Of a stretch of 64,000 bases of DNA, positions 23,223 to 33,593 are shown one piece after another. The stretch is taken from contig CM019828.1 of assembly GCA_009763385.1 (NCBI GenBank), positions 23,507,000-23,570,999 on the forward strand. Direction: 5' to 3'. The position numbers and the translations under genes are program-made. The notes under the pieces were generated by a model that saw only the letters and a program-made list of their open reading frames with translations, made no database searches and had not been told where the DNA came from. Position 1 is the stretch's first letter. Each line of letters opens with the position of its first letter. Source of the DNA: Coix lacryma-jobi var. lacryma-jobi. Its lineage: Eukaryota > Streptophyta > Magnoliopsida > Poales > Poaceae.

Positions 23223-23757
23223 TGTTAGAATCTCATACCCCTAGTTATGCGCAGCAGCCCTCGGATCTTTGAAAGGATGTTGCGAATATGACACAAGCTA
23301 GCACCGTATCAAGAACAATGTAGTCGAATCGCGTAGAAAACCCTAGATGATGATGAAGCAACCATGACAAGAGATTAGGATTTGACGAAGCCGACCGCAA
23401 ATTGTATTAGCACAACTCCAAAAGAGTACAAGTGATTGCCGCTCTCTCACAACCCTACTTGACCCACTAGGATCCACCGATTCTTGCCCTATACAAGAAT
23501 CTAGTGCAATAGAACTATCTAGCCTAATCCTCTTGAGCGCTCCTAATTGCTCCGTACAAGCCTTGGATGAGACCCCTTGTGTTGGTTTGGTCTTGTTGTG
23601 ATGTTTATGGCCTCTACCCCTTGATTTATATAGTACCCTCCAAGGCCCTCATACATACAAATATGAGTCTACACTCACGACCTAGTAGAACTAGAAGTCA
23701 TAATAGCACACCTTTCTTGAGTCCTATTCTAAGTAGGATTTGAGTCACCATACAACA
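23223..23757 (-). repeat. 3' LTR of Tork-like copy B
   Basis: Plus strand begins TGTTAGAATC and ends CATACAACA. It lacks a short stretch (around 23665) that the 5' LTR has ('GAGTCCTACTCCTAGTAG') and another near 23708. Confidence 0.85.
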
Positions 23758-23897
23758 ATCTCCACCTTGACTCTAATCCTTTGAAGTCATCGTGCTCCTC
23801 CAAGAATTTGCTCCAAATTGGCTTCTTCTTTATTTATACTCCCACCTCGAGAGTGCCCCACCCACAGAGGCCCATGCACATCACCACAATGTGTGTG

Positions 23898-25376
23898 TCA
23901 GTTCCAGGCTGGACTGCCGGAACCTTCCATCTGAGAGTTCCATCGTTGTGTAGTTTTGTTAACCACACCACCTTCTCCTTTGGCCCTCCATGCCATAGGT
24001 TTGTACCGCCTTCGAGCTCCACCTACTCGTTGGTACTGCGTGGTTGGTCCGACCACGTCTTCCTTCCTCCAACAACTCGTAGCTTCGCCTCTACGATTGT
24101 TAGATTTTGCAACCATCTTTGTAGCCTTGCACTTGACCACAATTGAGATTTGAGCACCTGTCGTTGACGAGACGACTTCCTTCTCCTGATCAGAATTTTT
24201 ACCAAATCTCCTCATGGTTGCACCACCCATAAGATTTCCTATCACTCGGTATCCTCCATTAATCCAGATACTTTTCATAATTACCTGCCCTTTGCAAGTA
24301 ACTCGCATGACTCCACCTTGAAGTGATAATTCACAACCTTGGAGTTCTAGCGAACTCACAGATATTAGATTCTTTTTCAATCCCGGGATATACCGAACTC
24401 CCGTCAGTGTGCACAGTGTTCCATTATGCATCTCCAATGTAATTGTTCTCACCTCAGTGAGTGCATACTCCTGACAATCCGCTAAGTGAACAATTCCATT
24501 TGCTGGGTGTAGAGATCCTTCGTCAAACATCTCCCTCACCGAACATATATGGAAACAACTTTCTAAATCTAATATCCAATCATGAATAGTACCTGGTTGA
24601 CTGACGATAAGTACGTCACCTTCATCCTCACTTGTCACTGAGCATGTTCCTCTCATAGTCTTCAAACTTGGACAATCCTTTATCATGTGACCCTCCTTGT
24701 CACATAGATAGCATGTACGTTGTCCCTTGCCCTTGCCTTTCTTCTTCACATGATTCTTGACTTTTCCTGCTCCACTTGAAATAGTCAAAGCTTGATCACC
24801 TGAGAATGAAGAATCTTGCGGCTTCTTCAAGGACTCTGCCTCGAGTAGATATGCAACTGTCTCGTTGAAGTTGAGAGTAGTCTTCCCGATGAGAATATTC
24901 ATCACTAGCTGCTCCCACGATGGTGGTAAGGATGAAGCTAATATGACAACTTTATCGTTCTCCTCAATTTTCTCATCCATACTAATCAGCTGTGTGACAA
25001 GCTTATTGAAGACATTTAGATGGTCGATGAATCGTGTACCTTCCTCCATGCGTAACCTAAATAGTTTACGCTTCAATACCCACCGATTTGTCAGCGACTT
25101 TGCCATATACAACTCTTCTAGGCTCTTCCATAATTTCATCGGTCCATTCTCCTTGATTACCGAGTACTTTACCTCATCGGAGAGACATAGTCGAATTGTA
25201 GTGACAACCTTTCGCTCCATCACCTTCCATTCTTCATCAGTTATCTTGCCTGGCTTGGTGCCCTCGAGAGTATGAATCAATCCTTGTTGGACAAGCACAT
25301 CATGTACCACATATTGCCATACGCTAAAGTTTCCTTTGCCATCAAATTTCTCTACTTGATTCCACATCCCTGACAT
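23898..25376 (-). CDS. gag: Gag-protease polyprotein of compact copia element (492 aa)
   Basis: The open frame starts 78 bp inside the 5' LTR. Residues about 1-210 are copia gag (the 'GMWNQVEKFDGKGNFSVWQ' start, then 'LWKSLEELYMAKSLTNRW'). A zinc knuckle 'CYLCDKEGHMIKDCP' follows, then a protease-like region in which the catalytic D-S/T-G is replaced in 'WILDLESCFHIC', so protease activity is doubtful. 'VRYIPGLKKNLISVSSLE' matches the C-terminal protease block. After a few residues of the pre-integrase region ('YRVIGNLMGGA') the sequence changes to a basic tail of about 90 residues I do not recognise. RT, RNase H and integrase are absent. An intact ORF in a deleted element suggests Gag may still be made (inference). 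Confidence 0.75.
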   Translation of the reverse strand: MSGMWNQVEKFDGKGNFSVWQYVVHDVLVQQGLIHTLEGTKPGKITDEEWKVMERKVVTTIRLCLSDEVKYSVIKENGPMKLWKSLEELYMAKSLTNRWVLKRKLFRLRMEEGTRFIDHLNVFNKLVTQLISMDEKIEENDKVVILASSLPPSWEQLVMNILIGKTTLNFNETVAYLLEAESLKKPQDSSFSGDQALTISSGAGKVKNHVKKKGKGKGQRTCYLCDKEGHMIKDCPSLKTMRGTCSVTSEDEGDVLIVSQPGTIHDWILDLESCFHICSVREMFDEGSLHPANGIVHLADCQEYALTEVRTITLEMHNGTLCTLTGVRYIPGLKKNLISVSSLELQGCELSLQGGVMRVTCKGQVIMKSIWINGGYRVIGNLMGGATMRRFGKNSDQEKEVVSSTTGAQISIVVKCKATKMVAKSNNRRGEATSCWRKEDVVGPTTQYQRVGGARRRYKPMAWRAKGEGGVVNKTTQRWNSQMEGSGSPAWN

Positions 25377-25434
25377 CGTCTTAATTTTGTGCTTTCTAGC
25401 CCTATCACCTTCTCACAAAATCAAATCAATCCGA

Positions 25435-25451
25435 CCTTGGCTCCGATACCA
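25435..25451 (-). other. tRNA-Met primer binding site, Tork-like copy B
   Basis: On the minus strand two bases inside the 5' LTR the sequence is TGGTATCGGAGCCAAGG. It differs by one base (A to G) from the consensus seen in copy A. Confidence 0.75.
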
Positions 25452-25453
25452 CT

Positions 25454-26016
25454 TGTTAGAATCGGATACCCCTAGTTATGCGTAGCAGCCCTCAGATCTT
25501 TGAAAGGATGATGCGAATATGACACAAGCTAGCACTGTATCAAGAACAATGCAGTCGAATCGCGTAGAAAACCCTAGATGATAATGAAGCAACCACGACA
25601 AGAGATTAGGATTTGACGAAGCCGACCGCAAATTCTATTAGCACAACTCCAAAAGAGTACAAGTGATTGCCGTTCTCTCACAACCCTACTTGACCCTCCA
25701 GGACCCACCGATTCTTGCCCTATACAAGAATCTAGTGCAATAGAACTGTCTAGCCTAATCCTCTTGAGCGCTCCTAATTGCTCCGTACAAGCCTTGGATG
25801 AGACCCCTTGTGTTGGCTTGGTCTTGTTGTGATGCCTATGGTCTCTACCCCTTGATTTATATAGTCCCCTCCAAGGCCCTCATACATGCAAATAGGAGTC
25901 CTACTCCTAGTAGATTCTACACTCACGACCTAGTAGAACTAGAAGTCCTAATAGCACATCTATAACACATCTTTCTTGAGTCCTATTCTAAGTAGGATTT
26001 GAGTCACCATACAACA
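25454..26016 (-). repeat. 5' LTR of Tork-like copy B
   Basis: 563 bp, plus strand TGTTAGAATC to CATACAACA. It is close to the 566-bp LTR of copy A, so the family is recognisable at two sites about 10 kb apart in opposite orientation. Confidence 0.85.
25855..25863 (-). promoter_or_regulatory. LTR TATA box, Tork-like copy B
   Basis: Minus strand TATATAAAT, same context as 13178-13186. Confidence 0.6.
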
Positions 26017-28968
26017 AGATGGAAATCCAAACCACCTATATAATACAGGCCAGAAAAGATATTTCAATGTTGGCAAAGTAAGTTATTAACATTACTTGAA
26101 AAGTGTTTCTAAGGGCATCTTAAGTTCCAGCCTGCTCTGCAAATCAATTCCTAGAGGCAGCTGAAATTTTCAGCCACCTAAAAAAGATATGTTTGAGAAC
26201 ATCAGCCACCTCTGAAAGTACATCTCTAGAGGTGATGTAATTCACCCAAATATCATCATCCAAGCAATATAATATTTTGACAGGTCGACACAACTAAATC
26301 TCAATGCACATTTTTTTCGAAAAAATTGAATCCACAGATTTCTGTTGGGTATCAAATTTCTAATTGATTGGCCGGGGGCAGATAAGATGCTAGAAACATG
26401 GGTAGGGTCTATCAATGACCCGTGCTCTCAATAGCCTATTAAAGGGCGTGCTCACATGCACAAGAGTTGTTGGTGTATCCACGTTCACTTGTCACACTAG
26501 TCGAGATTTTGGATCTGCTTCGATGCCTTGCTCCACCTTGCCTAGTTTTGTTGCGCAAGGCTAGCCATTTGGTGCAACTGATATTTATTTATCCGCTAGA
26601 CAATCTCGGCAACCTGCAACAGGATGTACCAACAGAGGAGCAAGCTAGGTGGCAGAAAAGGAGCTTTAGAGCAAGCTTCAATAAAACTAAAAAAGACCAT
26701 ATATTTTATTGTCTTGCCTTCCGTTTGTACTGACGAGCCTGACAGAAATAACCTCATTGGCTGCTGCTATCCCACACCACGTCGCTGGCTGGAATAATCG
26801 TTCATGACATGGGGCTTCTTGACCTATCTTAACTAAGTGGAAAAGCTAACAAGAATGATGATGCATCACAAGGCGTGAACACCTCCTTTGCTTGAGCTCT
26901 TGCTTCCTGATGCTTCACATGCATGTCTACTCTCAAGGTAGTCACTCAACCAGATGTTCCCACTTAACCATAAGAAAGATGTCATGAGATATCCATCATA
27001 TTTTGCACAAAGCTGCATTTATATGCCAGAAGGCCGGGCACCCTACCTTGCCTCTAGGTTTCCACACAATGATATATATATGTATATCGCTACAAGTTGT
27101 TCTTGTTAGTAGCTAGCCATTATTTCCTTCGATTTGTAGATCACTGTGATATAGAACTATTTAATAGTCCACTCCCGCAACAACTCTTGGTAACCCTTTA
27201 CACCTACAATGTGTCTTCTGTGGTAACCATTCGACCAACACAATATCCAAAAAAGAATAATGCAAAAATATACAAATGTGGACAGACGATGTGTAAAATA
27301 TATTGTAGTTAGTCTGTTTTGTGCATCAACCCATGAACATGTCTTTGAGTCTGAATGGATCCTTTACATTCAAAGTTCTCCCCCACCCCCTTCCCCGTAC
27401 AAATGGTAACATTCACAAAATCGTTATCCATTTAACATATCTTGGAGTTTGATAAAAGAAGTCAAGTACAACATCATTTTTGGTTATCTATAGCTTTCGT
27501 CAATGAAGAAGCAAAATTCGTCAAAAAATCATTTTGATGACAAAAATCCGTTCATTATTAAAAAGTGAGCGTCAAATTGGTTGCATTATGACGAAATGGA
27601 GCTACTAGTCATAGAAGTGGTTTGATCCATGAAGAAAAATGACCATCATAGAACTGTTTTGGCATTGGTGGCAGGGGGCAGCCACATAGGTGGAAGCTTC
27701 CACCATTGGACATGCTTCCACGTGTAGATCCTATGGCCAGTTGCATTGGAGATGCTTCAAGGCACGTGTCACCTTATTGCACAATGTGGCCCCTTATTCT
27801 TCCACGTTTCTGGTTCTTACTGGATCACATATTGACTATGTTGTTCCACTTGTGTCAGTTCTTTTTTGGCACACATCAAAACATGAATGTTCACTGCATC
27901 AATCAACATGAGTTCAAGACTGAGAGTTACCAGAGCTGAAGCAACTGTTATCCTCACCGAATTTATTGTTCTCCTCCTTTTGCTTTTTCTTGAACTACTC
28001 AAACTTCCTTTTAGTTTTTTTCGTCTTCCACTTCAGTTGATCCATCATTAAATGCTCGTATAGTTTTCGTAGCTTCTTGCAAAATTCAAGCATTAGACAT
28101 TAGATTACATATAGTGGAAGATGACTTAATTTGAAAACCCAGGAGACTAATTGAGACCTGAGAGTTGTTAAATCACACTACATTCTAATAATTTCATGTT
28201 ATTTTCTTGCTCTATATCATGCTCCATAATAGGATGTGCTTCATCACATATACTGTGTGTGGTGGTTTATAGTGGAAAAACAATTATATGAAAGATATAT
28301 GTTGAAGGTTGGCCGTTTAATTTCATATTCCACAACATATAACCACATGGATTGTGTGGCTTATTATTAGCCTGATGCCTCTCATTCATCGATTGTCTAC
28401 CCCTTGGCATCGACATATGACCACATGGACTGCCTACTGGTTCAATGGTTGGCCTGTCTTTGGATTATTGTGAATATGCATGTTGAGCCGTAGGAGCTAT
28501 CTTATACTCTAATGAGAAGAGGAGACATAATGAAATCTAATATTGTAGATTGATTAGTGCGATTGAAGTCAAGTGAACCCTTTATATATTAAGGATTGGG
28601 AGGATTTATCCAGTAAAAAATTCTTATAAATCATATCAAAATACATCTCAAACATGGTTTTATTTGCCAAAATCAATCAAGAATGGACATCCATTCGTGG
28701 AAACTTGGCAATTTTGGAAATCGGCCTTACCGATTTTGTAAACCGCCCTTGCTGATATGTAGGTGTGAATCTTCTTGAAGCTATAATGTTTGTATCCTGA
28801 ATTCTAATTGATCATTCTAGAAATGCATTTTGATATTCTGAATGGCATAGAATATTTGGGTGAAATCCATTCTCCATTTTGATTAAGTTCTAGGACAATT
28901 TTCCTTGTTCAGTCGACGTCAATATCATCTGAATAATTTTGATTGTCAAAAATTGCCAATTACAGGAT
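26017..28968. other. Unassigned DNA between two retroelements
   Basis: No supported gene. 26150-26240 carries TAGAGG-containing inverted motifs like those at 23055-23160. 26880-27400 duplicates 19290-19740 and 20870-21060 in diverged form. 27490-27660 contains TTCGTCA/TGACGAA-type repeats reminiscent of small DNA transposons, without clean ends. 28640-28960 precedes the Sirevirus target site and is otherwise featureless. Confidence 0.4.
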
Positions 28969-28973
28969 GCACT
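28969..28973. repeat. Target site duplication of the Sirevirus, left
   Basis: GCACT immediately before the 5' LTR; the identical pentamer follows the 3' LTR at 55378-55382. Five bases is the copia integrase footprint. Confidence 0.9.
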
Positions 28974-29361
28974 TGAGGATACATAGGTGTATGTCGAGTC
29001 TCTGAGTGATGAGTGATTGTCAACTGGTATGATGCGCATGTTCTTTGGCTTGTGTTGTGCAGGTGTCGAGCACGGATGCAGTGATCAGAGGCAAGGTGAA
29101 GGTCAAGTAGAGACGTGCCGTGCCGATGGACCGAGAGTGGCGAAGGGCGGACGTGAGGCTTGGACTGAGGGACTGGTGGCCCGAGGATCAGCTGTGGTGG
29201 CTGGCAGCCTGGGACAGCGACGAGCGAAGACTTGCGGTCATGTGTTGCCTAAGTCGTGGACTTGGGACACGTGTCGGTGGACGGGGTGCACGGGCGGTGC
29301 ATCCCCTCTTCGGCGTCGGTTTGGTGGTAGAGCCAGAGAAAAACCATCGGGTGGACGGTTT

Positions 29362-29586
29362 CCAGGTTTGGGCCTCAAAACCTGGGCGCGGATGGTTTCC
29401 GAGTTTGGCCACAAAACTCGGGCTGAGGACGGTTTCCAGGTTTGGGCCTCAAAACCTGGGCGCTGCGGGTTTGCTGAGTTTGGGCCTCAAAACTCAGATG
29501 CTGGTGGGCTGGTTTCCCGGTTTGGGCCTCAAAACCGGGGGTTGGCTGGAAAAGGCTGGTTTCCCGGTTTGGGCCACAAAACTGGG
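29362..29586. repeat. Array of six hairpin-capable palindromes in the 5' LTR
   Basis: Units of 23-24 bp at 29362, 29399, 29436, 29474, 29516 and 29563 share the core GTTTGGGCCTCAAAAC (GGCCAC in two). Each has outer arms that pair with each other: CCAGG/CCTGG, CCGAG/CTCGG, CTGAG/CTCAG, CCCGG/CCGGG. The last unit has one mismatch here. Arm sequences differ between units while pairing is kept, which argues that the fold or dyad symmetry is maintained. Palindromes in LTRs have been reported for Sireviruses. Confidence 0.85.
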
Positions 29587-30354
29587 GGTGCAAAGCGAGG
29601 GCGGCACGTGGCGGCAATCGGGAGGTTGCGTCGAGGCAATGCTACGAGTTGTGCGGGCGTGGCCGTCGGATCCACCTACCACCGAGTTGGTCTAGAATAA
29701 ACCTAGGGTTTAGCTGGTTGGCTCTGTAATTAGTTGAGGGGTAGAGTAGGAATTAGAAATTAGGATAAGTAGAGGGAGACACCCTCCTCCCTTCCTATCT
29801 CAGTCATTTGCTCTTTTGCTTCTAGGATTTCCTGCTCTCCCCATTCCCTGCTGTAGCGAACCTGAGATCCACAGAGAAGAGAACAATACCTCTGTGCCCG
29901 TGAGATTTTGAGGAAGTGAGACCGTAATCTCACTGCTGTAGCGTGTGGTAGTCACACGGTTGCAAATTCGTGGTTGTGATTCGCGTTTTGTTCGTGTTCT
30001 TCGCGGAATCCTTTTTCTCCATGTTTTTCCCGTCGATCAATCTCCTTGCTTGGTGCGTTGTTTGCAAATCCGTTTAAACCAAGTTGTTCTAGATCGTGAG
30101 GCACTTCTTTCCATCGAAGGAATTCACCTCTAACCTCATGAGCTAGTAGATCGGTTGATTTTTGTTTTGGGTCAAGTTTTTCTCCCTTTCCCCGAAATTC
30201 TTCGATTCATCGATTTGGAGATAGGTTCGAGCCATGATCTCTTAGAGATAGCTCACTATCCTCCTTGTGACTCCACTCACCAAGTTTGATCCCTAGAGGA
30301 TTCATTTTGGGTGAGATTGAGTCAAATCGGTGGAAAAACAGGGGACTGTCAGGG

Positions 30355-30636
30355 TGACCGGACGCTGGACATGGACTGACCGGACGCACCCCAGAGTCCG
30401 GTCGTTGAATGTTCTTTGCGATTCTTCTCTGCACGATGACCGGACTCACCCCTGGGTACTGACCGGACGCGCAGCTACCACTGTTCTTTGGGTCTTTTGT
30501 CAGTTGATCGGACGCACAGGTTGTGACCGGACGCACTGCCACACAAAGTCCGGTCCAACACAGTAAGGTCCCAAATCAGGTTTTGTGTGATCGAACGCGT
30601 CCGGTCCTGCTGACGGCGCTGACAGAGTCCGGTCGT
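30355..30636. repeat. CCGGAC/GTCCGG short repeat cluster, 5' LTR
   Basis: 'TGACCGGACGC' and its inverse 'AGTCCGGTCG' recur about ten times, spaced irregularly. Near 30610 this copy reads TGACGGCGCTGA where the 3' LTR keeps TGACCGGACGCTGA, so one unit has decayed. CpG-rich. Confidence 0.7.
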
Positions 30637-30905
30637 GACTGTTTGCGTGTATTCGTTCGCTGTTTGCTCGTCCGTTGTCGGATTTGGTTTCCGTCTTTTG
30701 TATGGCTTTCTAGAGTTGTGTAGTGTCCCGCTGTGCTTCTTGGAACCATCCATCCTACATCTAGGGTCGTGGACACTTACGAGTCTAGGGTTTGCTCTTG
30801 GGTTGAGTTTCGGGACAGAGGCAACAAGTTTCCGAAAGGAAAATTTGAAGCTTCCATTCACCCCCCCCTCTGGTCGCTTTCTGGTTGCATTCTCGGTCCT
30901 TCAAT

Positions 30906-30917
30906 TGGTATCAGAGC
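30906..30917 (+). other. tRNA-Met primer binding site of the Sirevirus
   Basis: TGGTATCAGAGC, two bases after the end of the 5' LTR; complementary to the 3' end of initiator tRNA-Met. Confidence 0.9.
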
Positions 30918-30966
30918 AGGTTAAGGATCTTCCACCTTAGCCGGTTCCAGATCCACAGAAGGCGAC

Positions 30967-33470
30967 ATGGATCGTGGCGTGGGCCAACCGCCGTTTTTCG
31001 ATGGGACGAACTATGCGTATTGGAAGATACGCATGTCGGCCTATCTGCAGAGTTTGGGTGCTTCCATCTGGGATATTTGCAACTTTGCTGATTACGTGGT
31101 CTTGGCTGCTCGTGTGACTCAGTGTCAGATCGATGATCACGATGCTAATAGCCGAGCCCGTAATGCTCTTTTCTCATGTTTGAGCATGAGTGAGTTTGAT
31201 CGTGTTTCTCACCTCGCTACGGCTCGGGAGATTTGGGCTACCCTCATGCGCTTTCATGAGGGAACCTCTCAAGTCAAAACCCGTCTCTACGAGTCGTTCA
31301 AGCGAGAGTATGAGAACTTTCGACATATGCCTGGCGAGAGCATAGAAAGTTTATTCGCTCGCTTTCAGGTGATTGTCAACAGGATGAGGGCTAATAAGGA
31401 GCTGTTGCCTTTCGACGATCATGAGAGGGCTCTCAAGCTTTTGCATACCTTGATCGGTCGGTGTGGGATTCCAAGTTTAGGCGATCATCGAATCACCTAA
31501 CTATGAGACCCTCACGTGCGACGAGCTCTTCAGTAAGCTCAAGTCCAGTGAGATTGATGCCATGGCAAGGGCTTCTTATGAGAATCCTTCTGGCCCGACT
31601 ATGGCTTTGGTTTCTGGCTCTTCTGCTAACCCCTCTGGAGGTTTGCTCTTTCATCTCTCTTTTCTATCACAGAGACCAGCTGGAGTCTTTGGGGGATGAC
31701 GAGTTGGCAATGCTCGCCAACCGGTTCTCGCGGTTTCACAACAACCGCATGAACCGTCGCCGCGGAGGAGGACGCTCAGGATGCTATGAGTGCGGCGACC
31801 CCGACCATTTCATCGCCAACTGCCCCAAGAAGAAGAACACATCTGGGAAAGGCGATCATGGGCACAAGTACGACTCCGGCAAGTGCAAGGAGAAGTACGT
31901 CCCCGCAAGGCACAAGCGGAGGGGCGGCTTCGACAAGGAGTACATCAAGAAGAAGTACTTGGAGAAGGCCCATGCTGAGTAGCGTGCATTCTTTGCCACG
32001 CTCAGCGACGTCGACGGCTCGAATGACGACTCCGCTTGCTCAAGCGACGATGAGTCCGAGAAGAAGAAGAGGATCGAGGACAAGCTGAACGGTCTCTGCT
32101 TCTTCGCTGACGACGACGGCCTCTGTACCATGGCCCTCGGCAAGGAGGTCGACGACGAGCTGGTGAACTCCCCTCGGAATGACGACGACGACGATGACAC
32201 CTCCCAGGTATCTCTGACCCACGATGAGCTTTCCGCTGAGGTCGAGAAACTTACTGCCGCGCTCCTTAGTCAAGATAAGTTACTTAGGCGAGCCGCTAGA
32301 GAGCGCAAGGTGTTTAGGCAGAAGTGGGAGGATACGGTGAAGGAACTTGATTCTGTCAAATCCACCGTGGTTGTTACCGATGAGGAGGAGTGCGAGATGT
32401 GCACCACGCACATGACTGACCTTCTCACTTTGAGAAGCAAGTATGTTGCGTTGGTAGGAGAGGTGGATGAGCTGAAGGCTAGACCCTCGCTGTTGGGTGC
32501 GTGCAAGACTTGTCCTGTCTTGCAATTTGAGTTGGCAGAGAAGAATGCCAAGATTGTGTCTCTTGAAGAGGCCAACTCGGATAGCACTTGTGTGACTAGG
32601 TGCGTTTTGTGTGAGGGTTTGGAGATGGAGATTGCAAACGTGAAGCATGACAAGATGCAAACCGAGGAGGAAAACACATACCTTCGGACCATCTTGTCAT
32701 GGGTGTCTTGTGGTGAGCCGCAGCTCGGGATAATGGTCTCCCAATTCAAGCGAGCTGCTGGAGGTCCTGGTGTGGGTTTGCTCCGGGTGTTGATCTTTCT
32801 GCTTTTGGGAAGATTGGAGAGTCGAGTGGTCTGAACCCGAGTGAGAAGCCCAACTCCACCACTACTCCCAAACTTACCAAGCTTCACCCAAAGAGCCTCT
32901 CAAGTCTAACACCAAGGACGGAGTGTTTGAAGAACCTCCGAGAGCTCCACCCAAGAACCAAGTGTGGCATCCCAAACCCAACCACTTGAAAAACAAGCTT
33001 GATATGATGCCACATATCCAGGAGGAGTGTTTGCCACAGAAGGGCAAAGTGATCCATACCCACAACCGTGAGTACCAACAACCCCCTATGAGAGCGGTGA
33101 GGTACCATTGTGAGCATTGTGGGAAAGATGGACACTTGAGTGAGTTCTGCTTTCGGCAAGAGAGAGGCGCGCCGTGCTAGGGAGATGAACAATGCGGACA
33201 TGTACCATCCTTTCCATGATGTACATGCGCCAAATGTTCAGAGACGTGCTGCTAGGCCTAGAGGTCCAGAACCTCAAGTTCCCAGACCTAGGCCACAAGG
33301 AGGTCATGCCCGGCGGGAGCCTGCAGTTGTGGGCTATGGACCCCGTAGCGGTGGCTTTGTAGTTGAGCGTTTTCCCCCACCGCGTTTTGAGTATCGCGAT
33401 GGACGCTCCTCCCTTAGCGGACCACGTTTTCCTCAACGTGGTGATCGCTCTTCCGTAGACGTGCTAGGAA
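30967..33470 (+). pseudogene. gag: Sirevirus gag with two zinc knuckles and coiled-coil extension, frameshifted
   Basis: Starts at the first ATG after the primer site. 30967-31460 encodes the copia capsid-like domain ('PPFFDGTNYAYWKIRMSAYL', 'ESIESLFARFQVIVNRM'). Two close indels near 31460-31490 break the frame and another follows near 31650. Zinc knuckle 1, 'CYECGDPDHFIANCP', is near 31780. An in-frame TAG at 31980-31982 precedes an acidic and coiled-coil stretch (32040-32740). Zinc knuckle 2, 'CEHCGKDGHLSEFCF', is at 33112-33155, then an Arg/Pro-rich tail. The product would package the element RNA. It is longer than ordinary copia gag, as expected for Sireviruses. Confidence 0.85.
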
Positions 33471-33593
33471 TGGTTTTTCTGCTAACCGTTCTTTTGAGCA
33501 GCCGGCCCAACACTGGTATTCTTCCTACTTCACTAACCCCAGTGTTGGACCGTATGCTCACTCTATGTATTTTTATTTATGTAGGTAAAACGA

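Larger units (their letters stand above)
23223..26016 (-). mobile_element. Compact Tnt1/Tork-like Ty1/copia element (copy B), both LTRs present
   Basis: The minus-strand element is 2794 bp, with a 563-bp 5' LTR (25454-26016), a 535-bp 3' LTR (23223-23757) and a single ORF between. The flanking pentamers are CGATG (23218-23222) and AGATG (26017-26021), a 4/5 match and probably a mutated target duplication. The internal region lacks integrase, RT and RNase H, so it would depend on enzymes from another copia element. The 3' polypurine tract, read on the minus strand just before the 3' LTR, is AAGGTGGAGAT. Confidence 0.85.
28974..30903 (+). repeat. 5' LTR of the Sirevirus
   Basis: 1930 bp from TGAGGATACAT to CGGTCCTTCA. 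The 3' LTR starts TGCGGATACAT and has the same end. The two are very similar, with scattered substitutions and short indels, some in the CCGGAC region where this copy is the more decayed. Confidence 0.9.

Noticed and set aside
29017..29700. 227-codon ORF in the Sirevirus LTR (repeated near 53499)
   Set aside because: It lies in the LTR and runs through the palindrome array; the 3' LTR copy has a different frame, so it is not a conserved protein.
30475..30861. Minus-strand ORF in the LTR end
   Set aside because: Driven by the CCGGAC repeats, frame not kept between LTRs.
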